Source: Bacillota bacterium
GTDB lineage: Bacteria; Bacillota; Clostridia; Clostridiales; Clostridiaceae
Assembly: GCA_021781745.1 (NCBI GenBank)
Contig: JAJXWH010000012.1
Location: forward strand, 1-64,000
DNA length: 64,000 bases
Direction: 5' to 3'
Shown in pieces: positions 8,722-18,091 of the stretch (position 1 is the first letter of the stretch; the number at the start of each line of letters is the position of its first letter). The notes beneath the pieces are model-generated. The model was given only the letters and a program-made list of their open reading frames with translations, had not been told where the DNA came from and searched no databases. The position numbers and the translations under genes were made by a program.

Positions 8722-9432
8722 TTAATTATTTTGGAAACCCGATTTATCATGTATTGTAAAACCAAATCCCCAAACTGTATTGATTTTTAATGTGGAATTT
8801 GCATCAGAAAGTTTTTTACGTATTCTTTTTATCATATCGTCAGTAGCTCTAGTTTCGACTTTATTTTCAAATCCCCAAACTTTATCTAATAATTCGCTTC
8901 GACTAACAGCTCTATTTTTATTTTCTATAAGGTAACTGAGAAGAGACAATTCCATTACGGTAAGGTTTAGAGTCTTACCGTTTACTTCAGCTTGCTTAGT
9001 ATCAAGGTTAATCGAAACATCTAATATATTAATGAGTTTAGAACTAGTTAAAGGAGTCTTGTCCAAATCCATTCTCCTAAAAATACTGTTAATTCTAGCT
9101 ATAAGTTCTAAAGGACTAAATGGTTTTGTAAGATAATCATCTCCTCCAAGTTTAAGACCAGTAATTTTATCTGACTCCGTATCTTTAGCAGATACAATTA
9201 TAATAGGAACATAACTTTTAAGTCTTATTAAGGAGCAAAGTGCATATCCATCTATTTCGGGCATCATTATATCTAATATAAGCATATCAGCTTGTTTTTT
9301 ATTAAAAGCTTCTAGAACAGATTTACCATCTGTAAAGATTTCTACATCAAAACCTTCCTTAACGAGAAAAGATTTTATTATGTTACAAATATTAATCTCA
9401 TCATCAGCAATGTATATTAATTTCTTATTCAT
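8722..9432 (-). CDS. OmpR/PhoB-family response regulator
   Basis: 236 residues: an N-terminal receiver (acidic pair DDE near residue 10, phospho-Asp in LILDIMMPE, Lys in LTKPFSP) and a C-terminal winged-helix DNA-binding domain ending in the usual TVWGFGF. It is the first gene of a pair with the kinase at 7186-8676. GAGGTGAA precedes the ATG. The upstream region shared with the divergent gene at 9610 holds three 11-bp direct repeats, the kind of site bound by this family. Confidence 0.9.
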   Translation of the reverse strand: MNKKLIYIADDEINICNIIKSFLVKEGFDVEIFTDGKSVLEAFNKKQADMLILDIMMPEIDGYALCSLIRLKSYVPIIIVSAKDTESDKITGLKLGGDDYLTKPFSPLELIARINSIFRRMDLDKTPLTSSKLINILDVSINLDTKQAEVNGKTLNLTVMELSLLSYLIENKNRAVSRSELLDKVWGFENKVETRATDDMIKRIRKKLSDANSTLKINTVWGFGFTIHDKSGFQNN

Positions 9433-9487
9433 GAAATTACTTCACCTCAAAGAACATTTTACCACATAAATTTCTATTAAGTGTAAG

Positions 9488-9523
9488 TTTGCCACAAATT
9501 TGCCGCGAATTTGCCACTATAAT
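9488..9523 (+). promoter_or_regulatory. Three 11-bp direct repeats abutting a -10 box
   Basis: TTTGCC(A/G)C begins at 9488, 9499 and 9510, an exact 11-base period, and runs directly into TATAAT at 9518-9523. No -35 box stands 16-18 bases before that -10, so the repeats look like an activator site for the divergent OmpR-type regulator, driving the gene at 9610. The repeats are seen; the binding is inferred. Confidence 0.6.
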
Positions 9524-9609
9524 ACGTTAGTTTTGTAGAAAAATGCCTCGACTATATTAATATAGGAGAAAATAAGTGCAGGGAAGCGGATTAAAGGAGA
9601 GAATTATAT

Positions 9610-10698
9610 ATGAATACAATAAGTACAAACGATAGTAGTTTGGAGATTTATCTTCAGAAAAGAATAGAGGCGGCAAAAGCTTTGCAGTCTCAGTCAGAAC
9701 AACAAAAAAAGCAAGAAGAAAATGATTCAATTACTATTAGTCAACAAGCATTTCAGACATTAAGTGGTTCAACACAAACATCTAGTAATAGTCCATTAGA
9801 TAGTTTGGTTGAAGCTGGAACAATAACACAAAATCAAGCAGATGCTATTCAAAGTGCATTTCAATCTAGAGGAAAAGGAATTCAATCTTCAGGAACGTAC
9901 AGCAATAACACTCAAGCTCAAAATCCACTAGATAGTTTAGTAAGTGCTGGAACAATAACACAAGATCAAGCGGATGCAGTTAAAAGTACATTCAAAGAAG
10001 TAATGAAGGCAACCCGGACAGATATGAATTCAACATCAAGCAGTACGCAAACAAATCCATTAGATAGTTTGGTATCTTCAGGAACTATAACTGAAGATCA
10101 AGAAACCGCCATTGAAAGTGCGCTTGAAGAAGCTATGAAAGCAAATGGTCAAGATTCTGATCAATCGTCAAGCTTAAACAGCACTGGTACACAATCAGAC
10201 CCATTAGAAAGTTTAATATCAGATGGAACAATAACACAAGATCAAGCCGATGCGGTTAAAAGCGCATTAGACGAGGCATTGAAAGCAAATAGGCCAGATA
10301 TGAATTCAATATCAGGTAGTACGCAAACAGATCCATTAGATAGTTTGGTATCATCAGGAACAATAACAGAAGACCAAGAAGCTGCCATAAAAAGTGCTCT
10401 TGAGGAAGCAAAAAAAGCAAATGGACAAGATTCCAATAAATCATCAAGTTCAAGCAGTACTAGTACACAAGCCGATCCATTAGAGAGTTTAATATCAGCT
10501 GGAACAATAACACAGGATCAAGCTGATACGATTAAAAGTGCATTAGAAGAAGCAATGGAGACAAATAGGCCGAGAATGGAAGTATCATTATCAAATAGTA
10601 ATAATGTAACTGATCCTTTGGACAGTTTAGTGTCGGCTGGAACAATAACACAGGAGCAAGAAGACGCTATCAAAAGTGCTTTCCAAACAGTAATGTAG
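9610..10698 (+). CDS. Seven-repeat DSLVSAGTIT protein
   Basis: A 362-residue hydrophilic protein with no signal peptide or membrane span. After a 60-residue Gln-rich head it consists of seven repeats of 41-48 residues, each with a conserved core like PLDSLVSAGTITQDQADAI, a short helix and a Ser/Thr/Asn-rich linker. The core resembles the short SHOCT-type motif (two helices with G-x-I-T between). Linkers of repeats 2, 4, 6 resemble each other, as do those of 3 and 5, so the array grew by copying a two-repeat unit. AAAGGAGAG precedes the ATG. Likely controlled by the divergent two-component pair. Function unknown; a scaffold or surface-binding role is possible. Confidence 0.8.
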   Translation: MNTISTNDSSLEIYLQKRIEAAKALQSQSEQQKKQEENDSITISQQAFQTLSGSTQTSSNSPLDSLVEAGTITQNQADAIQSAFQSRGKGIQSSGTYSNNTQAQNPLDSLVSAGTITQDQADAVKSTFKEVMKATRTDMNSTSSSTQTNPLDSLVSSGTITEDQETAIESALEEAMKANGQDSDQSSSLNSTGTQSDPLESLISDGTITQDQADAVKSALDEALKANRPDMNSISGSTQTDPLDSLVSSGTITEDQEAAIKSALEEAKKANGQDSNKSSSSSSTSTQADPLESLISAGTITQDQADTIKSALEEAMETNRPRMEVSLSNSNNVTDPLDSLVSAGTITQEQEDAIKSAFQTVM

Positions 10699-10740
10699 AA
10701 AATAGTTTTAAATAACATTATTATACTAGGAGGTAAGATT

Positions 10741-11190
10741 ATGAGCAGTTTATCAATTGCAGCATCATCATTAAAAAATTTATACGCTTCATCAAGTGCA
10801 GTAAGTGTAAAAAGTAGTAGTAATAGCAGTACAAGCAATTCGAGTTCAAGCAGTAGTAGCAGTACAAGTAGCTCTAGTTCGACTAGCACAAGCAGCTCTA
10901 GCAGCAGTTCAACAAGTGCACTTGAGGAAGAATTAGCAAATCTTAGATCACAAATACAAACAGAACAAGCAAGTAAGGATGATGCGAAAACAAAGAGTGA
11001 AAAAGTTTCGGAATTACAGTCACAAATACAAAGTATTCAGGCAGAGATTCAGACAAAAAAAGCTGAAGAATCTAGAAAAGCAGAGGAAAAGAAATCGCCA
11101 ACAAATACTAATAGTAGTTCAAATAATACTAATACATCTACATCACAGTCAAGCGAAAAAAGCGATAGCACAATTGATACTTATGTATAA
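10741..11190 (+). CDS. Ser-rich low-complexity and coiled-coil protein
   Basis: 149 residues. Residues 20-60 are almost pure Ser/Thr, encoded by a mix of AGT, AGC, TCA and TCT codons. Residues 60-115 form a charged helix with heptad-like spacing (ALEEELANLRSQIQTEQ), followed by an Asn/Ser/Thr tail. AGGAGG lies before the ATG, 42 bases after the seven-repeat protein, so both are likely one operon ending at the terminator at 11252-11299. No signal peptide was seen. No family recognised; the pair may form an intracellular or spore-associated assembly. Confidence 0.65.
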   Translation: MSSLSIAASSLKNLYASSSAVSVKSSSNSSTSNSSSSSSSSTSSSSSTSTSSSSSSSTSALEEELANLRSQIQTEQASKDDAKTKSEKVSELQSQIQSIQAEIQTKKAEESRKAEEKKSPTNTNSSSNNTNTSTSQSSEKSDSTIDTYV

Positions 11191-11251
11191 TTTGATGAGA
11201 TTAGATTAAACTTAGGTTATTAAATAATATAAGAGAATTTATGAAAAAGCT

Positions 11252-11299
11252 AACCTTTGTATGATGATTTTATTTTAAGATTATCATACAGAGGTTTTT
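11252..11299 (+). terminator. Rho-independent terminator
   Basis: AACCTTTGTATGAT pairs with ATCATACAGAGGTT across an AT-rich loop and is followed by TTTTTGTTG. It ends the repeat-protein operon. Confidence 0.8.
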
Positions 11300-11446
11300 G
11301 TTGTTTGATTCTTTATTATTTTAAGATTGTTTATAAAATTTTTAAAATTGCTTTAAAGGAATTTTAAAAATGGATTTTATAATGTACTCATAACAGCAAG
11401 GATACATTTTAAGATATTCTTGCAAAAATATTAGGAGGCGTTATAA

Positions 11447-12118
11447 ATGAATAAGATTAAAGTATTATACGATGTGTTTAAAACAATGAAGGATAAGGAA
11501 ATATTTAAAGGGAATTTAAAACTAGAAGCAGCTAAAGGAGAGGTGAAGATATTATCATTCTCTAATGAGTTTGAAACCGACACTAAAAGTGGGGAAACAA
11601 AGGCTAAGTTAAATTTAGATTTAGATGCTGAAGGGAAAAAAGTGAAGCACGAAAGTAATTCAGAATTTAATATAAAGAATTGCCCACATCATAAGTTTCA
11701 TAAAGGAATGCATATGCATCACCACGGGCATGGACATGAGAATTGCGGAATAAAGTCTGGCCTTTCAAAAATTACATTTATATTGAACCTATTAAATAAT
11801 ATACAAGTTGAAGAAAAAGATGAAAAATCCATTATATCTTTGGATTTAAAAGACGTACTAAAAGAAATAAAAGATATGCATAAAGATTTTCACAAAGGAA
11901 TTGATGATGAAAAGATTTTAGAATATCACAAACAAATGCATGAGGGAATAAATAAGGATTTTCATAAGCATCATGAGTTTATAAAAGAAATATTATGTTC
12001 GGAAAAAAGTGATACTTTATTGAAAATATATGCAAATAAAAATAATGAGATTGAGAAAGTAGAAATTGCAGCTAAGGGTGAAAACACCATTAATGGAACG
12101 TTGGATTTTGTTTGGTAA
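11447..12118 (+). CDS. His-rich hypothetical protein
   Basis: 223 residues, soluble, no signal peptide. The centre has a His cluster bounded by two Cys (CPHHKFHKGMHMHHHGHGH, about residues 79-97), and a second helical part has HKDFHKGIDD and KDFHKHHEF. Such stretches commonly bind transition metals, so a metal buffer or sensor accessory is possible. AGGAGGCG precedes the ATG. It is followed by a terminator and then by a histidine kinase/regulator pair whose own N-terminal tail is also His-rich. No family recognised. Confidence 0.65.
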   Translation: MNKIKVLYDVFKTMKDKEIFKGNLKLEAAKGEVKILSFSNEFETDTKSGETKAKLNLDLDAEGKKVKHESNSEFNIKNCPHHKFHKGMHMHHHGHGHENCGIKSGLSKITFILNLLNNIQVEEKDEKSIISLDLKDVLKEIKDMHKDFHKGIDDEKILEYHKQMHEGINKDFHKHHEFIKEILCSEKSDTLLKIYANKNNEIEKVEIAAKGENTINGTLDFVW

Positions 12119-12135
12119 ACAAAGATAATTAATGA

Positions 12136-12166
12136 GAGGCTATCGTATAATGCGATGGCTTTTCTT
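12136..12166 (+). terminator. Rho-independent terminator
   Basis: AGGCTATCG-TATAATG-CGATGGCTT forms a nine-pair stem with two wobble pairs, followed by TTTTCTT. It ends the His-rich protein gene. Confidence 0.7.
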
Positions 12167-12269
12167 ATAAGAAAAATTACATAAATTAAAAGCAAGATGT
12201 ATATTTAATAGTTTTATATATAACTAATTTTTAAATTATTATATATTATCTAATGTTATAATTACTATA

Positions 12270-13523
12270 ATGGATAAAATTAAATTTAAGGTGGTGATTA
12301 AGATTAGAAAACCTAGAAGAAAAATTCATTTTAATAACAAAGTTGATGAAGAACATCTTAGGTATTTTGAAAAACTTTGTGAATTTAATAAGATACGTCA
12401 TGAATTAGAACATGAACATCATAAAATTCATTATAAAAAGATTAATGAGCTTAATAAGATTCATAGATATTTGAGATGGTTACGCCCTGTAGGAGGATTA
12501 ATAAGTCTCTTTTTACTTTTTCTAATCTTCAAGTTCGTTGGTGTTCAGACTATTACTATATTTTTCGCAATAATTTTTATTATTCATCAGGCCTCACATA
12601 TATACATTACTTTGAGAATGGAAAAAAGAATTATGAAACCTTTAGAAAAGTTAAAAAATGGTGTTGAACAAATTGCCAAGGGAAATTATGATGTAAGAAT
12701 AGATAATGATGTGTGTAACGAAATAGGCGTATTAATATATGATTTTAATAAAATGGCTGAAACTTTGAAGAAGGCTGATAAGATGAAACAGGAATACGAA
12801 GAAAATAGAAAAGACCTTATAGCGAACATTTCTCATGATTTAAAAACGCCAATTACCTCAATCAATGGATATATAGAAGCCTTAGTTGATGGTGTTGTTA
12901 CATCTCCAGATAAGGTGAATAATTATTTAAAAGTAATTTATAACAATACTACATATATAAATAATCTTATAGATGATTTGTTTTTATTTTCCAAGTTGGA
13001 TATGCAGAAACTAGATTTTAATTTTGAAAGGATTAAAATTAAGCCTTTTATGGAGGATCTCATGGAAGAATTTGATTTTGTGCTTAAAGAGAAAGGCGTT
13101 AAATTTAAATTTCAAGATAATTTATTTAAAGAATTAGAAGTTAATATAGATAGGAAAAGAATATATCAAGTTATTAGAAATATTATTGGAAATGCAATGA
13201 AATATGGAAATCATAAAGAACCAGCTATCGATGTTGAATTAAGCAATGATGATTCGTATATTAGTATTGAAGTTAAAGACAATGGACTAGGTATTCCTGA
13301 AGATAAACTTCCTCATATATTTGATAGGTTTTATCGCATAGATGCTGAAAGAACAAAAGATTTAATGAGCACAGGACTTGGGCTTGCAATAGCTAAAGAG
13401 ATGATAGAAGCTCATGGGGGGAAAATTCATGTAAATAGTATTGTAGGGGAAGGCAGCAGCTTTATTATACAAATCCCTATAACTGAAAAGGAGAAATCAT
13501 ATGAAACAAATATTGATTATTGA
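12270..13523 (+). CDS. Two-component sensor histidine kinase
   Basis: 417 residues. A basic, His-rich cytoplasmic head, two close membrane spans (about 72-90 and 93-112) with almost no outside loop, a HAMP domain at about 115-170, the phosphoacceptor His at 189 in ISHDLKTP, and an HATPase domain with NIIGNAMKYG and TGLGLAIAKEM. Lacking an external domain, it probably senses the membrane or an inner signal. The ATG at 12270 has no ribosome site and sits beside TATAAT-like bases, while AAGGTGGTGA lies at 12288-12296, so translation may begin later, perhaps at a non-ATG codon. It overlaps the next gene by 23 bases. Confidence 0.85.
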   Translation: MDKIKFKVVIKIRKPRRKIHFNNKVDEEHLRYFEKLCEFNKIRHELEHEHHKIHYKKINELNKIHRYLRWLRPVGGLISLFLLFLIFKFVGVQTITIFFAIIFIIHQASHIYITLRMEKRIMKPLEKLKNGVEQIAKGNYDVRIDNDVCNEIGVLIYDFNKMAETLKKADKMKQEYEENRKDLIANISHDLKTPITSINGYIEALVDGVVTSPDKVNNYLKVIYNNTTYINNLIDDLFLFSKLDMQKLDFNFERIKIKPFMEDLMEEFDFVLKEKGVKFKFQDNLFKELEVNIDRKRIYQVIRNIIGNAMKYGNHKEPAIDVELSNDDSYISIEVKDNGLGIPEDKLPHIFDRFYRIDAERTKDLMSTGLGLAIAKEMIEAHGGKIHVNSIVGEGSSFIIQIPITEKEKSYETNIDY

Positions 13524-14187
13524 GGATGATATTAATATTGCAGAATTAGAAAAAGAATATCTTCAATTAAATGGTTATAAAGTGGAAATAATTCAAGATG
13601 GTGCTCAAGGACTAAAACAAGCACTCATGGGTATATATGACCTTATAATTGTTGATTTAATGCTTCCTGGTAAGGATGGCTATACAATTGTAAAAGAAGT
13701 TAGAGATAAATATGAAATACCTATAATAATCGTATCGGCAAGAAGTGAAGATATTGATAAGATAAAAGGTTTAGGATTTGGTGCAGATGATTATTTAACT
13801 AAGCCCTTTAGTCCAGCGGAATTGGTGGCTAGAATAAAATCTCATATGATAAGATATGAACGACTGTCTGGGAAGAAAATACAAAATTGTGTTATAAGCC
13901 ATAAATCTTTAGAGATAAGAACAGACTCCCATAAGGTTTTTGTAAATAGTAAAGAAGTTATTCTTACCACAAAAGAATACGAGCTGCTTGTATTTTTAGC
14001 TTCTAATCCTAATATAGTTTTTACTAAAGATCAATTATTTGATAACATATGGGGAGAAGAATATTATGGAGATACAGCTACTGTAGCAGTTCATATACAA
14101 AAACTAAGAAAAAAGATTGAGAAAGACCCTGGAAATCCAGAATATATAGAAACTCTTTGGGGAACAGGGTATAGGTTTAATTCTTAA
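13501..14187 (+). CDS. OmpR/PhoB-family response regulator
   Basis: 228 residues: receiver domain (EDD near residue 8, phospho-Asp in LIIVDLMLPG, Lys in LTKPFSP) and a winged-helix output domain (VFTKDQLFDNIWG, VAVHIQKLRKKIE, ETLWGTGYRF). The ATG lies inside the 3' end of the kinase gene, so the two are translationally coupled. Targets are not evident; the His-rich protein gene just upstream is a candidate. Confidence 0.9.
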   Translation: MKQILIIEDDINIAELEKEYLQLNGYKVEIIQDGAQGLKQALMGIYDLIIVDLMLPGKDGYTIVKEVRDKYEIPIIIVSARSEDIDKIKGLGFGADDYLTKPFSPAELVARIKSHMIRYERLSGKKIQNCVISHKSLEIRTDSHKVFVNSKEVILTTKEYELLVFLASNPNIVFTKDQLFDNIWGEEYYGDTATVAVHIQKLRKKIEKDPGNPEYIETLWGTGYRFNS

Positions 14188-14343
14188 ACTATCATAGAAT
14201 TAAGCTTAAGTTTTTATAAAAGTAACTAATTACTGGAGTTAATTATTATAAATGGTTACAGTGTACAAATGAGATTAATATAATTAAAATAGTTGTATAT
14301 GCATACAGCTATTTTTTATAGCTAAGATTTAGGAGGTTTTAAA

Positions 14344-15252
14344 ATGAATAAGATAGTAGTTGCAGGCTTGGTTAATGTGGAAACCACAGTAAAAATAGAT
14401 TCGTTTCCAATTGAGTATACACCAATTGATTTCCTCTTTTTTGGTATCGATTCCAAGGCTTCGGGAGTTGGTCTTAATATAGGAAAAGCATTAACAACTT
14501 TAGGTGATGAGGTAGTTCTACTTTCCATGGCAGGCAGAGATGCATCTGGAACAATTGTAAAAAATCAATTGGAGAGCTGTGGAATTAGCACAAATTATAT
14601 TACAGAAAATCTTTCGTCAACTCCGCAATCAGTTGTCTTATATGATAAAAGCGGAAAAAGGAAAATTTATTGCGACTTAAAAGAAGTACAAGATTCTTCA
14701 TATGATGAAGAAATTTTTAAAAAAGTTATTGAAGATTGTTCTATTGTTTGCTTATGTAATATCAATTTTTCAAGAAAGCTATTAAAAATAGCAAAGGATA
14801 ATAATAAAATTATTGCAAGTGATGTTCAAGTATTAGGAGATATAAACGATGTATACAATTCAGAATATATGAAATATGCTGACATACTATTTCTAAGCAA
14901 TGAAAATATAAAGGGATCTGTCGAAGAGTTCGTAAAAGAAATAGCTAAAAAATATAATAACGACATTATAGTAGTTGGTCTTGGTAGTGAAGGAGCTTTA
15001 TTGTATGTAAAAAGAGATAATCATATGAAGCGTTATAAAGCAGTAAAGACCAGAGAAGTAGTAAACACAATTGGTGCTGGAGATTCCTTATTTTCATGTT
15101 TTATTCACTATTATTCAAAAAATGCTGATCCATATGAAGCTATTAAAAAAGCCATAGTTTTTGCTTCTTATAAAATAGGAGTTGCAGGCGCATCAGAAGG
15201 ATTTCTTAAAGAAAATGAATTAGAATCATATATCCAACAAATAAGCAAATGA
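14344..15252 (+). CDS. PfkB-family sugar kinase
   Basis: 302 residues of the ribokinase fold: an N-terminal VAGLVNVETTVKID, a substrate loop SGVGLNIGKAL, and the C-terminal anion-hole and catalytic motif NTIGAGDSLFS (catalytic Asp). It phosphorylates a sugar or nucleoside using ATP; the exact substrate cannot be told. AGGAGG precedes the ATG. Monocistronic and convergent with leuS. Its last codons and stop lie at the edge of a palindromic repeat that also acts as terminator. Confidence 0.8.
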   Translation: MNKIVVAGLVNVETTVKIDSFPIEYTPIDFLFFGIDSKASGVGLNIGKALTTLGDEVVLLSMAGRDASGTIVKNQLESCGISTNYITENLSSTPQSVVLYDKSGKRKIYCDLKEVQDSSYDEEIFKKVIEDCSIVCLCNINFSRKLLKIAKDNNKIIASDVQVLGDINDVYNSEYMKYADILFLSNENIKGSVEEFVKEIAKKYNNDIIVVGLGSEGALLYVKRDNHMKRYKAVKTREVVNTIGAGDSLFSCFIHYYSKNADPYEAIKKAIVFASYKIGVAGASEGFLKENELESYIQQISK

Positions 15253-15345
15253 TAAGTTATAAGTGAAAAGTGATAAGTTAAAATACTTGAAAAGCCTCTA
15301 CAGGCTTTTCATCATTAACTTATCACTTTTAATTGATAAAGGTTG
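15250..15345. repeat. Nested inverted repeat serving as bidirectional terminator
   Basis: Left arm of GATAAGTT/ATAAGTGA words (15251-15280), inner hairpin GAAAAGCC-TCTACA-GGCTTTTC (about 15289-15311), right arm AACTTATCACTTTTAATTGAT. The stop codon of the sugar kinase gene lies in the left arm. It separates the convergent kinase and leuS genes. Confidence 0.7.
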
Positions 15346-15353
15346 GAATTTTC

Positions 15354-17804
15354 TTATTTAACAACTATATTAACAAGTCTTCCCTTAATTACAATTACCT
15401 TAACTATATTTTTTCCTTCAGTATTTTCTTTAATTATTTGATTGTCTAAGGAAGCAGCTTTTATGCCTTCTTCATCTAAGTTTGAAGCTACCATAATTTT
15501 AGCTTTTATCTTACCATTGATTTGGATTGCAATTTCAACTTCATCTTTAATTAAAGCAGAAGGATCGAACTCTGGTAATCTTTCATTAAAGACTGTTGAA
15601 GTATTTCCTATTAAGCTCCATTGTTCTTCAGCAAAGTGAGGTGCGAATGGTGCAAGTAATTTTATGAAATCAGCTATAGTTTCCTTCAGGAACTTTGGAT
15701 TTTTAACTTCTTCTTGAATATACTTATTAACTGCATTTGTAAGCTCCATAAGTCTTGCTATTGCAGTGTTAAATTGCATTTTTTCTCCATCTTCAGTAAC
15801 ACCTCTTATAGCTGTGTGCTTCCAGAAGTTTAATTCCTTTTCAGCTGAATCTATTGAGTCTTTAATATTTTCATTTGAATCTATTATACTTCTGCAAGTT
15901 TCTAGGATTCTTTCAATTCTATCTACGAATTTACCTACAGATTTAATTCCATCATCGCTCCATGCTCCACCTTCAGTGTACCCAAATCCAAACATTAGAT
16001 ACATTCTAAATACATCAGCACCATATTCTTTTATGTAATCATCAGGAGAAATTGTATTTCCTTTTGATTTACTCATTTTAAGTCCATCTGGCCCTAAGAT
16101 TAAACCTTGGTGAGTTAAACTTAAGAATGGTTCATCGAAGTTTAAGTATCCAGCATCTCTTAAAGCTTTTGTTATAAATCTTGCATATAATAAATGCATA
16201 CATGCATGTTCAGGTCCACCAACGTATTTATCTACAGGAAGCATTTTGTTGACTTTTTCAGAGTCAAAAGGTGCATCTTCATTTTTATTGTCTACATATC
16301 TTAAGTAGTAAAAAGATGAACATACAAAAGTATCTAAAGTATCAGCTTCTCTCTTTGCAGGTTTTCCACAATGAGGACAAGTTGTATTTACAAACTCTTC
16401 ACATTTACCTAATGGTGATTTACCGTCTGGGGTAAATTCAACATTATAAGGTAATTTTACTGGAAGATCTTTTTCAGGTACTGGAACTATTCCACAATCG
16501 TCACAGTATACAATTGGAATTGGTGCCCCCCAATATCTTTGTCTTGAAACTAACCAGTCTCTTAATCTGAAGTTTACCTTCATTGCACCTAAATTATCTT
16601 TTTCTAATTCTTTAACAATTTTCTTTTTAGCTTCATCGGTTGTTAATCCATCAAATTTTCCTGAATTAACAAGTACTCCGTACTCACAATATGGAAGCTC
16701 TGGATTAGTATTATCTTTATCAGTTATAACTCTTTCAATTGGTAAATTAAATTTAGTTGCAAAAGCAAAATCTCTTTCATCATGAGCAGGAACAGCCATA
16801 ACGCATCCAGTCCCATAAGTAGCTAATACATAATCAGAAATCCAAATAGGAACTACCTTTCCGTTAATAGGATTTATAGCATAAGATCCTGTGAACACTC
16901 CTGTTTTTTCTTTTGAAACTGATTGTCTTTCAATTTCAGATTGTTTTGCAGCAGCCTCTTTATATTCTTCAACAGCTGCTTTATATTCAGGAAGTGTTAG
17001 CTCATCAACTAATTTATTTTCAGGAGCTAAAACTACATAAGTAACACCATTTAGAGTATCAACTCTTGTTGTAAATACATCGAATTTTAAATCTGAATCT
17101 TTAACTTTGAAAGTAACTTGAGCCCCATAAGATCTTCCAATCCAGTGCTTTTGCATAGATTTAGTCTTTTCAGGCCAATCTAAATCATCTAATTTATCAA
17201 GTAATTCATCGCCGTAATCAGTTATTTTAAAGAACCATTGAGTAAGATCTTTCTTAGTAACCTCAGTACTGCATCTTTCACAAGCACCATCAACAACTTG
17301 TTCATTAGCTAAAACTGTGTTACAAGATGGACACCAGTTTACTGGAGCTTTCTTTCTATAAGCTAATCCTTTTTCGTAAAGTTTTAAGAATAGCCATTGA
17401 GTCCATTTATAATAATCAGGAAGGCAAGTAACCACTTCATTTTCCCAGTTAAACATAGCCCCCATAGATCTTAATTGCTTTTCCATAGTCTCTATATTCT
17501 TTAAGGTAGAATCTTGTGGATGTATTCCTGTTTTTATAGCATAGTTTTCAGCAGGTAATCCAAAGGCATCAAAGCCCATTGGTTGGAATACATTGTATCC
17601 TTGCATTCTTTTAAGTCTTGCCCATGAATCAGTTGGACCATAGTTAAACCAGTGACCAGCATGAAGTTGAGCACCTGATGGATAAGAAAACATTTCAAGT
17701 GTATAGAGCTTCTTATCTAAATTTTCAGGATTAAACTTATAAGTTCCATTTTCCTCCCATATCTTTTGCCATTTTTCATCAATCTTAGTTCCGTAATTTG
17801 CCAT
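15354..17804 (-). CDS. leuS: Leucyl-tRNA synthetase
   Basis: 816 residues, normal for bacterial LeuRS. It charges tRNA-Leu. The class I signature HAGH is at residues 48-51, the zinc-type Cys pairs CPSC and CERC lie in the first insert, the editing domain has the Thr-rich [18 protein letters not shown], and KMSKS is in [10 protein letters not shown] near residue 575; an anticodon-binding and C-terminal domain follow. GGGAGGAT precedes the ATG. Expression is controlled by the T-box leader at 18092-18345 with a clear promoter. A 270-base palindromic repeat block lies between leader and gene. Confidence 0.97.
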   Translation of the reverse strand: MANYGTKIDEKWQKIWEENGTYKFNPENLDKKLYTLEMFSYPSGAQLHAGHWFNYGPTDSWARLKRMQGYNVFQPMGFDAFGLPAENYAIKTGIHPQDSTLKNIETMEKQLRSMGAMFNWENEVVTCLPDYYKWTQWLFLKLYEKGLAYRKKAPVNWCPSCNTVLANEQVVDGACERCSTEVTKKDLTQWFFKITDYGDELLDKLDDLDWPEKTKSMQKHWIGRSYGAQVTFKVKDSDLKFDVFTTRVDTLNGVTYVVLAPENKLVDELTLPEYKAAVEEYKEAAAKQSEIERQSVSKEKTGVFTGSYAINPINGKVVPIWISDYVLATYGTGCVMAVPAHDERDFAFATKFNLPIERVITDKDNTNPELPYCEYGVLVNSGKFDGLTTDEAKKKIVKELEKDNLGAMKVNFRLRDWLVSRQRYWGAPIPIVYCDDCGIVPVPEKDLPVKLPYNVEFTPDGKSPLGKCEEFVNTTCPHCGKPAKREADTLDTFVCSSFYYLRYVDNKNEDAPFDSEKVNKMLPVDKYVGGPEHACMHLLYARFITKALRDAGYLNFDEPFLSLTHQGLILGPDGLKMSKSKGNTISPDDYIKEYGADVFRMYLMFGFGYTEGGAWSDDGIKSVGKFVDRIERILETCRSIIDSNENIKDSIDSAEKELNFWKHTAIRGVTEDGEKMQFNTAIARLMELTNAVNKYIQEEVKNPKFLKETIADFIKLLAPFAPHFAEEQWSLIGNTSTVFNERLPEFDPSALIKDEVEIAIQINGKIKAKIMVASNLDEEGIKAASLDNQIIKENTEGKNIVKVIVIKGRLVNIVVK

Positions 17805-17819
17805 TGTTATCCTCCCATT

Positions 17820-18090
17820 TAATCAGTTTACAGTTAACAGTTAACAGTTAACAGTTATGGTAGAAATCACTTTGTGATTTCTAAAACTTGTTAAGTGCTA
17901 TCGCAATAACCGCTTAGGAATTTTATAATATAATTTTGACCAGCTAAACGCGGGTTTAATCAGTTCACAGTTTGCAGTTTACAGTTAAGGAACAAAGTCC
18001 AAGGGACTTTGTTAAATATTATTTATTTTAAGAAAACTCCTACGGAGTTTCGATCCTTAACTGTGAACTGTCAATTGTTAACTGTTAACT
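17820..18090. repeat. Composite inverted-repeat block between the T-box and leuS
   Basis: Tandem CAGTTAA/CAGTTTA words at 17825-17856 and again at 17957-17986, with complementary ACTGTTAACTG words at 18058-18090. Inner hairpins are AGAAATCAC/GTGATTTCT, ACAAAGTCC-AAG-GGACTTTGT and AAACTCC-TAC-GGAGTTT. It looks like one repeat inserted in, or duplicated beside, another, and the leuS leader transcript must read through it. Confidence 0.7.
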
Positions 18091-18091
18091 G

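Noticed and set aside
9790..10690. Regularly spaced DNA repeats that could suggest a CRISPR array
   Set aside because: The repeats are coding, in frame, vary in sequence and spacing, and no cas gene is nearby.
10242..10889. Several minus-strand Leu/Ser-rich frames opposite the repeat-protein genes
   Set aside because: They are shadows of the repeated Ser/Asp/Ala codons on the + strand and have no ribosome sites.
17820..18090. Tandem CAGTTAA words as a CRISPR array or replication iterons
   Set aside because: The words are seven bases with no spacers, form inverted arms around hairpins, and recur at several unrelated gaps.
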